20,797 nucleotides of DNA from Streptomyces albus subsp. albus (GTDB lineage: Bacteria > Actinomycetota > Actinomycetes > Streptomycetales > Streptomycetaceae), in the NCBI RefSeq assembly GCF_000719865.1, contig NZ_JOID01000049.1:1-20797 (forward strand), in the 5' to 3' direction. The first letter of the stretch is position 1. Each line of letters begins with the position of its first letter. Under the pieces are notes generated by a model. It did not search any database. It was not told where the DNA came from and saw nothing but the letters and a program-made list of their open reading frames with translations. The position numbers and the translations under genes are program-made. Below, piece after piece: positions 5,950 through 16,756 of the stretch.

Positions 5950-8598
5950 TCAGACGACCGGCCGCAGCCAGACCGTCGCCAGCGGCGGCAGCGTCACCTG
6001 GATGCTGACGCGCCGGCCGTGCCAGGGGGACGCCTCCGGCTTCAGCGGATCCGGGTTGCCGACGCCGCTGCCGCCGTAGCCGGCCGCGTCCGTGTTGAGG
6101 ACCTCCTGCCAGCCGGTGGGCTCACTCGGCACCCCGAGACGGTAGTCCCGGCGCACCACCGGCGAGAAGTTGCTGACGCACAGCAGCGGCGACCCGTCCG
6201 CGGCCAGCCGGAGGAAGGCGAAGACGTTGTCCTCCGCCGCGTCGCCCTCGATCCAGCTGAAGCCGGACGGATCGGTGTCCCGCTCCCAGAGCGCCGGCTC
6301 GGCGGCGTAGACGCGGTTGAGATCGCGGACCAGGTCCCGTACGCCCCGGTGGTCACCGGCCGACGCGTAGGTGTCGTCCAGCAGCCACCACTCCGGCCCG
6401 TGCACCTCCGACCACTCCGCGCCCTGCGCGAACTCCTGCCCCATGAACAGCAGTTGCTTGCCCGGGTGGGCCCACATGAAGCCCAGGTACGCGCGGTGGC
6501 CGGCCCGCCGCTGCCACCAGTCGCCGGGCATCTTGTTGACGAGGGGGCCCTTGCCGTGCACCACCTCGTCGTGCGAGATGGGCAGGACGTAGTTCTCGCT
6601 GTACGCGTACACCATCGAGAAGGTCATCTCGTGGTGGTGGTACTTGCGGTGCACCGGTTCGCGCGCCATGTAGCCCAGCGAGTCGTGCATCCAGCCCATG
6701 TTCCACTTCAGGCCGAAGCCCAGCCCGCCCAGGCCGTTCGGGCCGGTGACGTGGGTGGGCCGGGTGACGCCGTCCCAGGCCGTCGACTCCTCGGCGATGG
6801 TGACGACGCCGGGGCAGCGCCGGTAGACGGTCGCGTTCATCTCCTGCAGGAACGCCACGGCGTCGAGGTTCTCGCGGCCCCCGTACTGGTTGGGCACCCA
6901 CTCGCCGCCCTCCCGCGAGTAGTCCAGGTAGAGCATGGACGCCACCGCGTCCACCCGCAGCCCGTCGATGTGGAACTCCTCGCACCAGTACACGGCGTTG
7001 GCGACGAGGAAGTTGCGGACCTCCGTCCGCCCGTAGTCGAACGTCAGCGTGCCCCAGTCGGGATGCTCGGCGCGCCGCGGGTCGGCCGGCTCGTACAGCG
7101 GTGTGCCGTCGAACCGGGCGAGCGCCCACGCGTCCTTGGGGAAGTGCGCCGGCACCCAGTCGACGATGACCCCGATGCCCTCCCGGTGCAGCGCGTCGAC
7201 GAGATACCGGAAGTCGTCCGGGGTGCCGAGCCGGGCGGTCGGCGCGTAGTACGAGGTGACCTGGTAGCCCCAGGAGCCGCCGAAGGGGTGCTCGGCGACC
7301 GGCATCAGCTCGACGTGCGTGAACCCCAGCTCCTTGACGTACGCCGGAAGCTGCTCCGCGAGCTGGCGGTAGCCCAGCCCCGGCCGCCAGGACGCCGGAT
7401 GCACCTCGTAGACCGAGAACGGCGACTGGTGGACGCGGCGCGCGGCGCGGCGGCGCATCCACTCCCCGTCCTGCCACCGGTGGGCGGAGGACGTGACGAC
7501 CGAGGCGGTGGCGGGCGGGCACTCGGTCCGCCGGGCCATCGGGTCGGCCCGCAGACTGTGCGCGCCGTCGGGTCCGGCGATGTCGAACTTGTAGAGGGTG
7601 CCCTCGCCGACCCCCGGCACGAACAGCTCCCACACACCGCTGGCGCCGAGTGAGCGCATCGGGTAGCAGGTGCCGTTCCAGCAGGTGAAGTCGCCGGTGA
7701 CGCGGACGCCGCGGGCGTTCGGCGCCCAGACGGTGAACCGGGTGCCGGCGACGCCGCGGTGGGTCATCGGCCGGGCGCCGAGGGCCTCCCACAGCCGTTC
7801 GTGGCGCCCCTCGTGGATCAGATGCAGATCGAGCTCTCCGAGAGCGGGCAGGAAGCGGTACGGGTCGTGCTGCTCCAGCACCTCGGGGGCGTCGCCGTCG
7901 CCGTAGGAGATCCGCAGCCGGTAGTCCTCCGGAACGGCGTCGAGAGGCAGGACGCCCGCGAAGAGGCCGTCCCCCTCGGAGTGCAGACCGGCGCTGAGCC
8001 CGCCGCCCGCGCCGCTGCCCGGACCGCCATCCGGACCGCCGCCGGTCACGACGGTGACGGCGCGGGCGTACGGGCGCAGGGCGCGGAAGAGGACACCGCC
8101 GCCGTCCGGCAGGGGATGGGCGCCGAGGAGGGCGTGCGGGTCGTGGTGCTCGCCGCCGAGCAGACGCCGCCGGTCGCCGGCGTCGAGCGGGGCGGGGCGG
8201 ACGGCGCCGGGGACGGGGTCGGCGTCGGGGCCGGAGGTCCGGGCGGAGGAGGACGGGCGGGACGCGGCCGCCGGCCGCGGCGCGGTGCCGGACGCCTTGG
8301 CGCGGCCGCGGCCCGGTTTCCTTTCCCTGCCCGGGGACTTGGGGGTGGCTGCCTGGGCGGACCCGGCGGACCCGGCGGACCCGGCGGACCCGGTCCGCCC
8401 GGCGGCCCGGGGGGAGCCCGTGGCCCGGGGCGTGCCGGCGGTGCGGGGGGAGCCCGCATCGGGGGCCGGAGAGGCGTCGCCTTGTCCGGCAGCGGTGGCC
8501 GGCCCGGTGGCCGGCCGGGCGGCCCGGCCGGTGGCTGAGCGGGGCCGGTCGGGGGAGTCGCCGGCGGGGCCGGACGGGGACGGCGGACGAGCGGTCAC
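5950..8598 (-). CDS. glgB: 1,4-alpha-glucan branching enzyme GlgB
   Basis: GlgB makes alpha-1,6 branches by cutting an alpha-1,4 chain and transferring it. This GH13 protein of 882 residues contains a low-complexity A/P/S/G/R-rich N-terminus (about 1-135), a GlgB N-terminal domain (about 140-265, [10 protein letters not shown]), a CBM48 domain (about 280-375), a GH13 barrel and a C-terminal beta domain. Catalytic residues are nucleophile D550 (G-L-R-V-D-A-V), acid/base E603 (T-I-A-E-E-S-T) and D677 (S-H-D-E-V-V). It exceeds the common 730-750 residues because of the N-terminal extension. GTG at 8598 is chosen because AAGGAGG (8613-8607) lies 8 nt upstream. An alternative in-frame ATG at 8796 would overlap the mak stop as ATGA and add 66 residues, but has no visible ribosome binding site. 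As the last gene of the cluster it branches the chains made by GlgE. Confidence 0.95.
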   Translation of the reverse strand: MTARPPSPSGPAGDSPDRPRSATGRAARPATGPATAAGQGDASPAPDAGSPRTAGTPRATGSPRAAGRTGSAGSAGSAGSAQAATPKSPGRERKPGRGRAKASGTAPRPAAASRPSSSARTSGPDADPVPGAVRPAPLDAGDRRRLLGGEHHDPHALLGAHPLPDGGGVLFRALRPYARAVTVVTGGGPDGGPGSGAGGGLSAGLHSEGDGLFAGVLPLDAVPEDYRLRISYGDGDAPEVLEQHDPYRFLPALGELDLHLIHEGRHERLWEALGARPMTHRGVAGTRFTVWAPNARGVRVTGDFTCWNGTCYPMRSLGASGVWELFVPGVGEGTLYKFDIAGPDGAHSLRADPMARRTECPPATASVVTSSAHRWQDGEWMRRRAARRVHQSPFSVYEVHPASWRPGLGYRQLAEQLPAYVKELGFTHVELMPVAEHPFGGSWGYQVTSYYAPTARLGTPDDFRYLVDALHREGIGVIVDWVPAHFPKDAWALARFDGTPLYEPADPRRAEHPDWGTLTFDYGRTEVRNFLVANAVYWCEEFHIDGLRVDAVASMLYLDYSREGGEWVPNQYGGRENLDAVAFLQEMNATVYRRCPGVVTIAEESTAWDGVTRPTHVTGPNGLGGLGFGLKWNMGWMHDSLGYMAREPVHRKYHHHEMTFSMVYAYSENYVLPISHDEVVHGKGPLVNKMPGDWWQRRAGHRAYLGFMWAHPGKQLLFMGQEFAQGAEWSEVHGPEWWLLDDTYASAGDHRGVRDLVRDLNRVYAAEPALWERDTDPSGFSWIEGDAAEDNVFAFLRLAADGSPLLCVSNFSPVVRRDYRLGVPSEPTGWQEVLNTDAAGYGGSGVGNPDPLKPEASPWHGRRVSIQVTLPPLATVWLRPVV
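8361..8393. repeat. 9-bp tandem repeat in the glgB N-terminal extension
   Basis: ACCCGGCGG is repeated three times, followed by a partial fourth copy. On the minus strand this encodes a G-S-A run (about residues 70-81). A repeat of this kind can change length in frame by slippage. Confidence 0.75.
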
Positions 8599-8792
8599 GA
8601 CTGAGTCCTCCTTGGAGGAGCGGGGGAACGGACGTTCATACGCGGCGGCTGTGGCTGTGGTTGTGGCTGCGGTCGTGGCGGTGACTGCGGCGGTGGCGTG
8701 CGGTGGCGCGGTGCGGCGGTGTCCGGAGGCGCGGTGACCGTGCCGGGGCCGCCCCGGTACGGGGAGGGCACGGGGGACCCGCGCGGCGGCCG
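8599..8792. other. mak-glgB spacer
   Basis: The 194-bp spacer has a repetitive run of GTGGC/TGTGGC-like units (about 8645-8710 on the plus strand). It also holds the glgB ribosome binding site at 8607-8613. The glgB frame is open through it without stops, which allows the longer GlgB start. No promoter was recognised. Confidence 0.5.
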
Positions 8793-10574
8793 TCATGCGG
8801 ACGGGCCGCGCCGGTCGGGTACGGAGGTGCCGGAGGGCCGGGAACCGGATGGTTGGGGGCCGGACGATCGGGGGCCGGATGGCCGGCCCGCGGGCCGGCC
8901 ATCCGGCCCGCCGGCCGCGCCCGGGCCCGGCCCCGGAGGCGGCGCGTCCTCCGGCTCCCCGGCGAGGCGGCGGATCGCCGCCATCGGCACCGGGAGCCAG
9001 TCGGGCCGGTGGCGCGCCTCGTACAGCACCTCGTACACGGCCTTGTCGGTCTCGTAGGCGCGCAGCAGTTCGGGCTCGTCGCGCGGATCGGTCCCGGCGG
9101 CCTCCGCGTAACCACCGCAGTAGGCCGCGCGGTTGCGGCACGACCACTGCCCGCTCCAGCCGGGGGCGGTGCCGGACGCGGGCCGGTGGGTGCGGGCCGC
9201 GTAGTCGAAGGAGCGGAGCATGCCGGCGATGTCGCGGGCGACGGGCTGCAGCCGGCGGCGCTCGGAGATCGGGCGGGCGGGCTCGCCCTCGAAGTCGATG
9301 AGGGACCAGCGGCCGTCGTGCGCGCTGCGGAGGGCCTGGCCGAGGTGGAGGTCGCCGTGTATCCGCTGGGCGTGCCAGGTGCGGCCGCGGTGGCCGAGGG
9401 CGGCGAGCTCGTCGTAGGCGGCGCGCAGCGGCTCGCGGTACGGGCGCAGGGCGGGTACGGCGGCCGCGGCGGCCTCCAGCCGTTCGGTCATGCCGCCCGC
9501 GATGAGCTCGATCTGCGGCCGGCGCAGGACGGCGGTCGGCAGGGCTTCGGCGAGTGCGGTGTGCACCTCGGCGGTGGCCCGGCCGAGGGCGTGCGCGGCA
9601 CCGGTGAAGTCGGCCTGCACGGACAGGGAGCCCAGGGCGAGCTGCCAGCCGTCGGCGGAGCCGGGCAGGAAGGGCTGGAGGATGCCGAGGGTCAGCGGGC
9701 CGCCGGCCGGGTCGTCGGCGGGGACGGCGGCGAGCCCGGCGCCGGCGGCGGCCTCCACGCCCGGGTCGGCCTCGAACCAGGCCGTGGGGTGCGGTACGCG
9801 GTCGCAGCCGGCCCGGGCGAGGGCCAGCGGGAGTTCGAGGTCGGGGTTGACACCGGTGCCGATGCGGCGGAAGACCTTGAGGATGTACGCGTCGCCGTAG
9901 ACCACCGAGGAGTTGGACTGCTCGGCGGTGATGAGCCGGGGGGTCAGCCCGGAGGCGATGGCGGTGCCGGGGGCGCGGGTGAAGCGCAGGGCGCCGAGCC
10001 GGCCCGGTACGCGCAGCCGCTCCAGGAGCAGCCCGGCCAGACGCGGGTCGGCCAGGGCCTCGTAGACGGTGCGGCCGTGCAGCGGCCCCTCGGAGGGGCG
10101 GCCGATCAGGGTGTGCGCGAGGTGCGGGGGGAGGGTGGAGCGGATGCCGATGAGGAGCTGGTAGCAGTCGGCGGTGCCGGGGCGCTGCTGGGCGCGGACG
10201 AGGAGATGGAGCAGTCCGGGCGCGGCACCGCCCGCGGTGCAGGGCAGGATCTCGGTGGCGGAGACGAGGGAGAAGCCCGTGATGGGATTGCCCTTGCCGG
10301 CGAACCAGCGCTGACGGGGCAGCCAGGCGCGGAGCAGCGGGACGAGCGAGGGGAGCAGGGACCGGGTGGTGGTCTGGGCCCGGCCGCGGCCCGGTGGCCC
10401 GGCGCGGGTCCCGGTGTCCGCCGGGGCGTTCCGGGCCGGGGCGTTCCGGGCCGGCGTGGACCGCGGGGCCGGTGAGTCCGCCGAGTCGTCCGCCGGGTCG
10501 GCCGGGGAGTCCGGGGCGGTGACGGTGGTGCGGGCCGTGCTGTACGGGTTGGGGCGGATCGAGCCCTCCGACAT
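8793..10574 (-). CDS. mak: Maltokinase (Mak/Pep2)
   Basis: Mak phosphorylates maltose with ATP to maltose-1-phosphate, the substrate of GlgE. This 593-residue protein has a disordered-looking N-terminus (about 1-70), then the conserved cap motif [15 protein letters not shown] (81-95). The kinase N-lobe shows [12 protein letters not shown] (217-228) with K233 close behind. The catalytic loop is H-G-D-L-H-L-G-Q (406-413, base D408) and the metal-binding loop is I-D-F-E-G-E-P (D427). The fold is aminoglycoside-phosphotransferase-like. A P/S/G/R-rich tail of about 45 residues encodes repeated S-G-P/S-G-S units and contains a large DNA palindrome. The ATG at 10574 is preceded by AAAGGA about 9 nt away; earlier in-frame codons look non-coding. 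In many actinobacteria Mak is fused to TreS, but here it is separate. A hairpin lies between treS and mak, so it may have its own promoter. Confidence 0.92.
   Translation of the reverse strand: MSEGSIRPNPYSTARTTVTAPDSPADPADDSADSPAPRSTPARNAPARNAPADTGTRAGPPGRGRAQTTTRSLLPSLVPLLRAWLPRQRWFAGKGNPITGFSLVSATEILPCTAGGAAPGLLHLLVRAQQRPGTADCYQLLIGIRSTLPPHLAHTLIGRPSEGPLHGRTVYEALADPRLAGLLLERLRVPGRLGALRFTRAPGTAIASGLTPRLITAEQSNSSVVYGDAYILKVFRRIGTGVNPDLELPLALARAGCDRVPHPTAWFEADPGVEAAAGAGLAAVPADDPAGGPLTLGILQPFLPGSADGWQLALGSLSVQADFTGAAHALGRATAEVHTALAEALPTAVLRRPQIELIAGGMTERLEAAAAAVPALRPYREPLRAAYDELAALGHRGRTWHAQRIHGDLHLGQALRSAHDGRWSLIDFEGEPARPISERRRLQPVARDIAGMLRSFDYAARTHRPASGTAPGWSGQWSCRNRAAYCGGYAEAAGTDPRDEPELLRAYETDKAVYEVLYEARHRPDWLPVPMAAIRRLAGEPEDAPPPGPGPGAAGGPDGRPAGRPSGPRSSGPQPSGSRPSGTSVPDRRGPSA
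8872..8909. repeat. 38-bp perfect palindrome within the mak 3' end
   Basis: GGGCCGGATGGCCGGCCC (8872-8889) is followed by GC and then by its exact reverse complement (8892-8909). It lies in the part of mak encoding the P/S/G/R-rich tail. The neighbouring bases 8838-8880 are a looser tandem repeat of about 15 bp. Confidence 0.85.
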
Positions 10575-10623
10575 GGCGTCGCGTCCTTTCCCCGGGCACA
10601 CCGTAGATGCGCAAAGTGTCCCG

Positions 10624-10636
10624 GATTGCGGCAATC
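10624..10636. promoter_or_regulatory. Palindromic candidate operator upstream of mak
   Basis: GATTGCGGCAATC is a perfect inverted repeat (6-1-6), 50 nt upstream of the mak start. TTGC-n-GCAA cores resemble binding sites of LacI-family sugar regulators. That assignment is inference; no regulator gene is in the window. Confidence 0.35.
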
Positions 10637-10736
10637 GCTGTCCGGCGGTGCGGGACGTGTCGGGTGAGGATCGTCCGATCAGGTAAGGCGATTGGCCTAT
10701 GCGCTGTGCGGACTGGGTGCGTAGAGGAGAGCCTGC

Positions 10737-10789
10737 CCGGGGCGGGGCGGTGAAAACCGGTGAATCCGGTCGTAACCGCCCCGCCCCGG
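10737..10789 (-). terminator. 14-bp hairpin after treS
   Basis: CCGGGGCGGGGCGG (10737-10750) pairs perfectly with CCGCCCCGCCCCGG (10776-10789). The 25-nt loop contains a smaller stem, ACCGG/CCGGT (10756-10770). It lies 17 nt past the treS stop codon. It should terminate or attenuate glgE-treS transcription before mak. Confidence 0.6.
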
Positions 10790-10806
10790 CGCTGTCACGA
10801 GTGCGG

Positions 10807-12626
<1,820 letters not shown>

Positions 12627-12630
<4 letters not shown>

Positions 12631-14624
12631 GATGTGGGTGACCCTCCGATCGGTGAGGACGGTCGCAGGGTGAACACGTGCGCCGGCCGGGAACCCGGGT
12701 CCAGCCGCACGTAGTTGTCCCTGCCCCAGTGGTAGGTCTCGCCGGTGAGCTCGTCGCGCACCGGGACGGACTCGTGCCAGTCGAGGCCGAGTTCCGGCAT
12801 GTGCAACGAGACCGTGGCCTCCTGGGTGTGGTGCGGGTCGAGGTTCACGACCGTGAGTACGACATCGGGGCTGTCGCCGTGAGTACGTTTCGAGTAGGCG
12901 ATCACCGCGTCGTTGTCCGCGTGGTGGAAGTGCAGGTCCCGCAGTTGCTGGAGGGCCGGATGGCGGCGGCGGATCCGGTTGAGCGCCGTGATGAGCGGGG
13001 CGATGGTCCGCCCCTCCCGCTCGGCCGTCTCCCAGTCGCGGGGCCGCAGTTCGTACTTCTCCGAGTGCAGGTACTCCTCGCTGCCGGGGCGCGCCGGGGT
13101 GTTCTCGCACAGCTCGTAGCCGGAGTAGATCCCCCAGGTCGGGGAGAGGGTGGCGGCGAGCACGGCCCGTGCCTCGAAGGCGGGCCGGCCGCCCTCCTGG
13201 AGGTGGCCGGGGAGGATGTCGGGGGTGTTGGCGAAGAAGTTGGGCCGCATGTACGCGGCCGCGTCGCCGGACAGCTCGGTGAGGTAGGCCGTCAGCTCCT
13301 CCTTGGTCTCGCGCCAGGTGAAGTAGGTGTACGACTGCTGGAAGCCGATGGCGGCCAGGGTGTGCATCATCGCGGGGCGGGTGAACGCCTCGGCGAGGAA
13401 GATGACGTCCGGGTCGCGGCGGTTGATGTCGGCGATGACCCGCTCCCAGAAGACCACGGGCTTGGTGTGCGGGTTGTCCACCCGGAAGATCCGCACCCCG
13501 TGGTCCATCCACAGCCGCAGGATCCGCAGGGTCTCGCGGACGAGGCCGGTCATGTCCGCGTCGAACGCGACGGGGTAGATGTCCTGGTACTTCTTGGGCG
13601 GGTTCTCGGCGAAGGCGATGGAGCCGTCGGCCCGGTGGTGGAACCAGGAGGGGTGCTCGCGCACCCACGGGTGGTCCGGCGAGCACTGCAGGGCGAAGTC
13701 GAGCGCCACCTCCATGCGCAGGGCCCGGGCCCGGGCCACGAAGTGGTCGAAGTCCTCGAAGGTGCCGAGACCGGGGTGGATCGCGTCGTGGCCGCCCTCC
13801 GCGGAGCCGATCGCCCAGGGGGAGCCCACGTCGTGCGGGCCGGCCGTGAGCGTGTTGTCCGGGCCCTTGCGGTACGCGGTGCCGATGGGGTGGACGGGCG
13901 GCAGATAGACGACGTCGAAGCCCATCGCGGCGATGGCGGGCAGCCGCTCGGCGGCGGTCCGCAGGGTGCCGCCGGCGGGCGGCTCGCCGGGGGCGGTCAC
14001 GGCGCCCTCGGAGCGCGGGAAGAACTCGTACCAGGAGCCGTAGAGCGCGCGGCGGCGCTCCACGAGCAGCGGGAACTGACGGGTCTGGGTGAGGAGTTCG
14101 CGCAGCGGATGGCGGGCGAGGGCCGCCGAGACGTCCTCGGCGAGGGCCGCGGAGAGCCGGTCGGCGGGGGAGAGGTCCCGGTCGCGCAGCGCGTCCGCGG
14201 CGCGCAGGACGGCCTCCCGGCCGGCCCGCTTGGGGACGTCGACGGCGGCCTTCTCGTGGAGGGCCGCGCCCTCGGCGAGGACGAGCTCGGTGTCGATGCC
14301 TGCCGGGATCTTGATCTGGGCGTGCCGGCGCCAGGTGGTGACCGGATCGCTCCACGCCTCGACGGTGAAGCTCCACCGCCCCTCGGATTCCGGGGTGACC
14401 CGGGCGCCCCAGCGGTCGGTGCCGGGGGCGAGTTCGCGCATCGGGGTCCACGGCCCGGGACGGCCGGAGGGGTCCAGCAGGACCACGTTGGCGGCCACCG
14501 CGTCATGGCCCTCCCGGAAGACCGTCGCGGTGACCTCGAAGCTCTCGCCGGCCACCGCCTTGGCCGGCCGCCGCCCGCAGTCGACGAGCGGGCGGATGTC
14601 GAGCACGGGGATGCGTCCGATCAT
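12627..14624 (-). CDS. glgE: Maltosyltransferase GlgE
   Basis: GlgE transfers maltosyl units from alpha-maltose-1-phosphate to the non-reducing end of alpha-1,4-glucans. This 665-residue GH13_3 protein opens with an N-terminal beta domain (G-R-I-P-V-L-D). The catalytic set is D383 in [10 protein letters not shown]412 in L-A-E-A-F-T-R-P and D469 in N-T-P-D-I. All three are offset by 11 from the published S. coelicolor residues D394, E423 and D480. [11 protein letters not shown] is also family-typical. Two starts are possible. ATG 14624 follows an AGGTGG motif (4-nt gap). ATG 14714 follows AGGAG (5-nt gap) and would add 30 residues, but those codons include ATA, AGA and AAA and only about half end in G or C, unlike the gene body. 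I therefore prefer 14624. It heads the glgE-treS pair. Confidence 0.95.
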
Positions 14625-14654
14625 GGGACCACCTGGGGACGTAGCGGTTTGAGC

Positions 14655-14695
14655 CTCTCTGCGGGCTTTTGTTCTTTCTATATGCTCCATGGACG
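14655..14695 (-). promoter_or_regulatory. AT-rich putative promoter of glgE-treS
   Basis: This stretch is strikingly AT-rich for the window. Read on the minus strand it holds CATATAGAAAGAACAAAAG. TATAGA (14682-14677) is a possible -10 box, which would place the RNA start near 14670 and leave a leader of about 45 nt. No good -35 hexamer is seen at 16-18 nt. Confidence 0.35.
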
Positions 14696-14732
14696 ACTGA
14701 CCGCTTGCGGGCATGGGCGCTCCTGTCCGCGT

Positions 14733-14748
14733 TCACTCACGTGGGTGA
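14733..14748. promoter_or_regulatory. Near-perfect palindrome upstream of glgE
   Basis: TCACTCACGTGGGTGA is a 16-bp inverted repeat with one mismatched pair, centred on CACGTG. It lies about 50 bp upstream of the putative -10 of glgE, where an activator or repressor could bind. The binding protein is unknown. Confidence 0.35.
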
Positions 14749-14870
14749 CTGTGCGAGCCGGTGGGCGGCACCGGGCGCTGCGGGCAGCACGGGCGCCGCT
14801 TATCGGTGGAGTCTGCCCCCGCGCGGCGCCGGACATGACGGTGATGGCCCGCCTTCGGGGCCGGAAAGGG

Positions 14871-14925
14871 TAAAAACTGGACCGGCCCGTGACGGCGGCG
14901 GTGTGCCGTGGTCACGGGCCGGTCC
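14871..14925 (-). terminator. Rho-independent terminator of the subtilase gene
   Basis: On the minus strand a 15-bp perfect stem (arms 14911-14925 and 14879-14893, GGACCGGCCCGTGAC) is followed by AG and TTTTT (14876-14872). A long GC stem with a U-tract is the textbook intrinsic form and is uncommon in such GC-rich DNA. It points leftward, so it ends transcripts from the subtilase gene before the glgE promoter. Confidence 0.8.
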
Positions 14926-15100
14926 TGTGCCGGTGCCGGTGTGCCCTCAAGGGGCGGGTGGTGCGGTCCGGAAGTCCTGCCGCCGAAGCGGGGCCGGGCG
15001 GGGAGGGGGCCTGCCGTACCGCGGCACCGCGGCGGTGCCCCGGCGCCCGGTTGACGTCAGGTCAATGGCGCGGACGGACGCCAACCGGGCGGACGGCGCG

Positions 15101-16372
15101 TCAGTCGCCGACTTGGAGCAGACGGTTCGGCGAGCCGAGGCCCGCGCCGCTGATCTTGCCCTGGGCCGCGCCGTCCGTCAGCGCCTTCTCGACCGCCGCC
15201 GGCGAGTCCGCCGGGTGGTCGTCGAGGTGGAGCGCGGCGGCGCCGGCGGCGTGGGGGGCCGCCATCGAGGTGCCGGAGATCGTGTTCGTGGCACTGCCCG
15301 AGGTGTGCCAGGCCGAGGTGATGTCCACGCCGGGGGCGAAGACGTCCACGCCCGGTCCCCAGTTGGAGAAGCTCGCGCGGGCGTCGTTTTTGTCGGTCGC
15401 GCCGACGGTGATGGCCTCCGTGACCCGGGCCGGCGAGAAGAGCAGCGCCGGCAGGCTGTTGTTGCCGGCCGCCACGGTGAACGTCACGCCCGAGGCGATG
15501 GCGTTCCGGACCGCGTCGTCCAGCTGCGCGTTGAGGATGCCGCCGAGGCTCATATTGGCCACGGCCGGCTTCTGCGCGTTCTTCGCGACCCAGTCGATGC
15601 CCGCGATCACCTGGGCGATGGTGCCGGATCCCTCGTCGTCCAGGACCCGGACCCCGACGACGTCGGCCTGCTTGGCCACGCCGTGGGAGGTGCCGGCGAT
15701 GGTGCCGGCGACATGGGTGCCGTGGCCGTTGCCGTCCTGCGCGTCGGCGTCGTTGTCGACGAAGTCCCAGCCGCTGCTCGCCCGGCCGCCGAAGTCCTGG
15801 TGGCCGGTGCTGACACCGGTGTCGATGACGTACGCCGTCACGCCCGAGCCGCCGGCGCCGGGCGGGGTGTAGGAGTTGTCCAGCGGGAGGTCGCTCTGGT
15901 CGATCCGGTCCAGGCCCCAGGAGGGCGGATCCGTCTGGGCCGAGCTGATCCGCACCGTGGCGTCCTGCGACACCGAGGCGACGGCGGGATCGGCCGCCAG
16001 CTTCTTCGCCTGTGCCTCGGAGAGCCGCACGGCGTAGCCGTTGAGGGCGCTGCCGTAGGTGTGGCGGATCTTCGCACCGTACTTCCGCGCCAGCTCGCGG
16101 CCGGCCTCGGAACGCGCGGTGAGGCCCTGGCCGGACTTGAGGCTGACGATGTAACTGCCGCTCACGGCGTCCGGCGAGCCGGCGCCGAGGATACGGCCCT
16201 CCGGTGCCGCCGCGTCGGCGGCGTGGGCGGAGAACGCGAGGGGGGACAGCAGGAAGGTGACGGCGGCGATCGCGGTCGTGACACGGCGTCCGCTGACGAG
16301 GCGCCGTGTGTGGGGGGTGTGAACGTCGTTCTGTGAACCGTCGGATGACGGTCGATCAGATATATGCGCCAT
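15101..16372 (-). CDS. Secreted subtilisin-like (S8) serine protease
   Basis: This is a 423-residue exported preproprotease. Residues 1-51 form a Sec-type signal with a basic region and the hydrophobic core A-I-A-A-V-T-F-L-L-S-P-L-A-F-S-A-H-A, with cleavage likely after 51. An I9 inhibitor/chaperone prodomain follows (about 72-141, S-Y-I-V-S-L-K). The mature S8 domain starts near 145 with S-W-G-L-D-R-I-D. The catalytic triad is D184 (V-I-D-T-G-V), H217 (G-H-G-T-H-V-A-G) and S369 (G-T-S-M-A-A-P), with oxyanion N304 (A-A-G-N-N). It resembles the proteinase K group. It ends directly after the catalytic domain. The ATG at 16372 is chosen because AGGAGAGG (16391-16384) lies 11 nt upstream; a longer ORF to 16432 would read through this site. 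It sits alone between glgE and glgP; no functional link with glucan metabolism is evident. Confidence 0.92.
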   Translation of the reverse strand: MAHISDRPSSDGSQNDVHTPHTRRLVSGRRVTTAIAAVTFLLSPLAFSAHAADAAAPEGRILGAGSPDAVSGSYIVSLKSGQGLTARSEAGRELARKYGAKIRHTYGSALNGYAVRLSEAQAKKLAADPAVASVSQDATVRISSAQTDPPSWGLDRIDQSDLPLDNSYTPPGAGGSGVTAYVIDTGVSTGHQDFGGRASSGWDFVDNDADAQDGNGHGTHVAGTIAGTSHGVAKQADVVGVRVLDDEGSGTIAQVIAGIDWVAKNAQKPAVANMSLGGILNAQLDDAVRNAIASGVTFTVAAGNNSLPALLFSPARVTEAITVGATDKNDARASFSNWGPGVDVFAPGVDITSAWHTSGSATNTISGTSMAAPHAAGAAALHLDDHPADSPAAVEKALTDGAAQGKISGAGLGSPNRLLQVGD

Positions 16373-16756
16373 GAAGAAAGGAACCTCTCCTGTGGTGACC
16401 TGCAGTTTCTCGCGGTAAGGGGTTCCGGACAAGAGGTTCGCGGGGGCGGAATTGATCGTTCCGACCCGCCCGGTGCCCGGCGTCGGAGGGTCCGTACCGG
16501 TTTACGGCACAGTGGTCTCCGGCCGGGGCGGGATGGTCATCGCCGTCATGGGTGAGAAGCCCGGACGCGGCGGGCGACGCGGGGGTGCGCGGACCTCCTC
16601 GTGCGGGAGGAGGGGCTTTCCGCCATCCCCGGACCGGCCCGACGGCGACGGGCACGTGAAGTCACGGTCCCGCCGTCCGCACCCCCAGGAGGTGAGTTCC
16701 GGACGGAACGTGTGAATGTGCGCGAAGGGAACCCCTGACCGCCGTACGGTCGACCT
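16373..16756. promoter_or_regulatory. Divergent region between subtilase gene and glgP
   Basis: This 384-bp region must hold promoters for both genes. It contains an inverted repeat CCGTA/TACGG (16492-16496 and 16503-16507) around CCGGTT, and a hairpin CCTCCTC/GAGGAGG (16594-16600 and 16607-16613) that can mask ribosome-binding-like purines. AGGAGG at 16687-16692 is not spaced to serve glgP. No confident -35/-10 pair was found for the subtilase gene. Confidence 0.5.

Larger units (their letters stand above)
14625..15100. other. glgE-subtilase intergenic region, no gene seen
   Basis: The 476-bp gap contains the putative glgE promoter (14655-14695), the palindrome at 14733-14748 and the U-tract terminator at 14871-14925. 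Smaller inverted repeats occur at 15023-15039 (GGCACC/GGTGCC) and 15051-15065 (TTGAC/GTCAA). No coding sequence with family features was found. Confidence 0.6.

Noticed and set aside
8599..10614. Very long minus-strand frame running from before mak through to the glgB stop, as if a 1554-residue fusion protein
   Set aside because: The part before 8598 is an out-of-frame reading of mak, rich in R, P and H and without family motifs. The real mak frame covers the same bases with clear kinase motifs, and glgB has its own strong ribosome binding site at 8607-8613.
14625..14714. A longer GlgE N-terminus starting at 14714
   Set aside because: It has a fair AGGAG, but the 30 codons include rare ATA, AGA and AAA and only about half have G or C in third position, unlike the rest of glgE. 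The shorter start keeps the expected family length.
12678..14873. A 731-residue plus-strand frame opposite glgE
   Set aside because: No family features are seen, and the minus strand encodes all GlgE catalytic residues. It is a by-product of GC-biased codons.
15051..15065. TTGAC-GTCAG-GTCAA inverted repeat after the subtilase gene
   Set aside because: It lies downstream of the subtilase gene and far from the glgE promoter, so there is no reason to call it an operator. The arms are short enough for chance.
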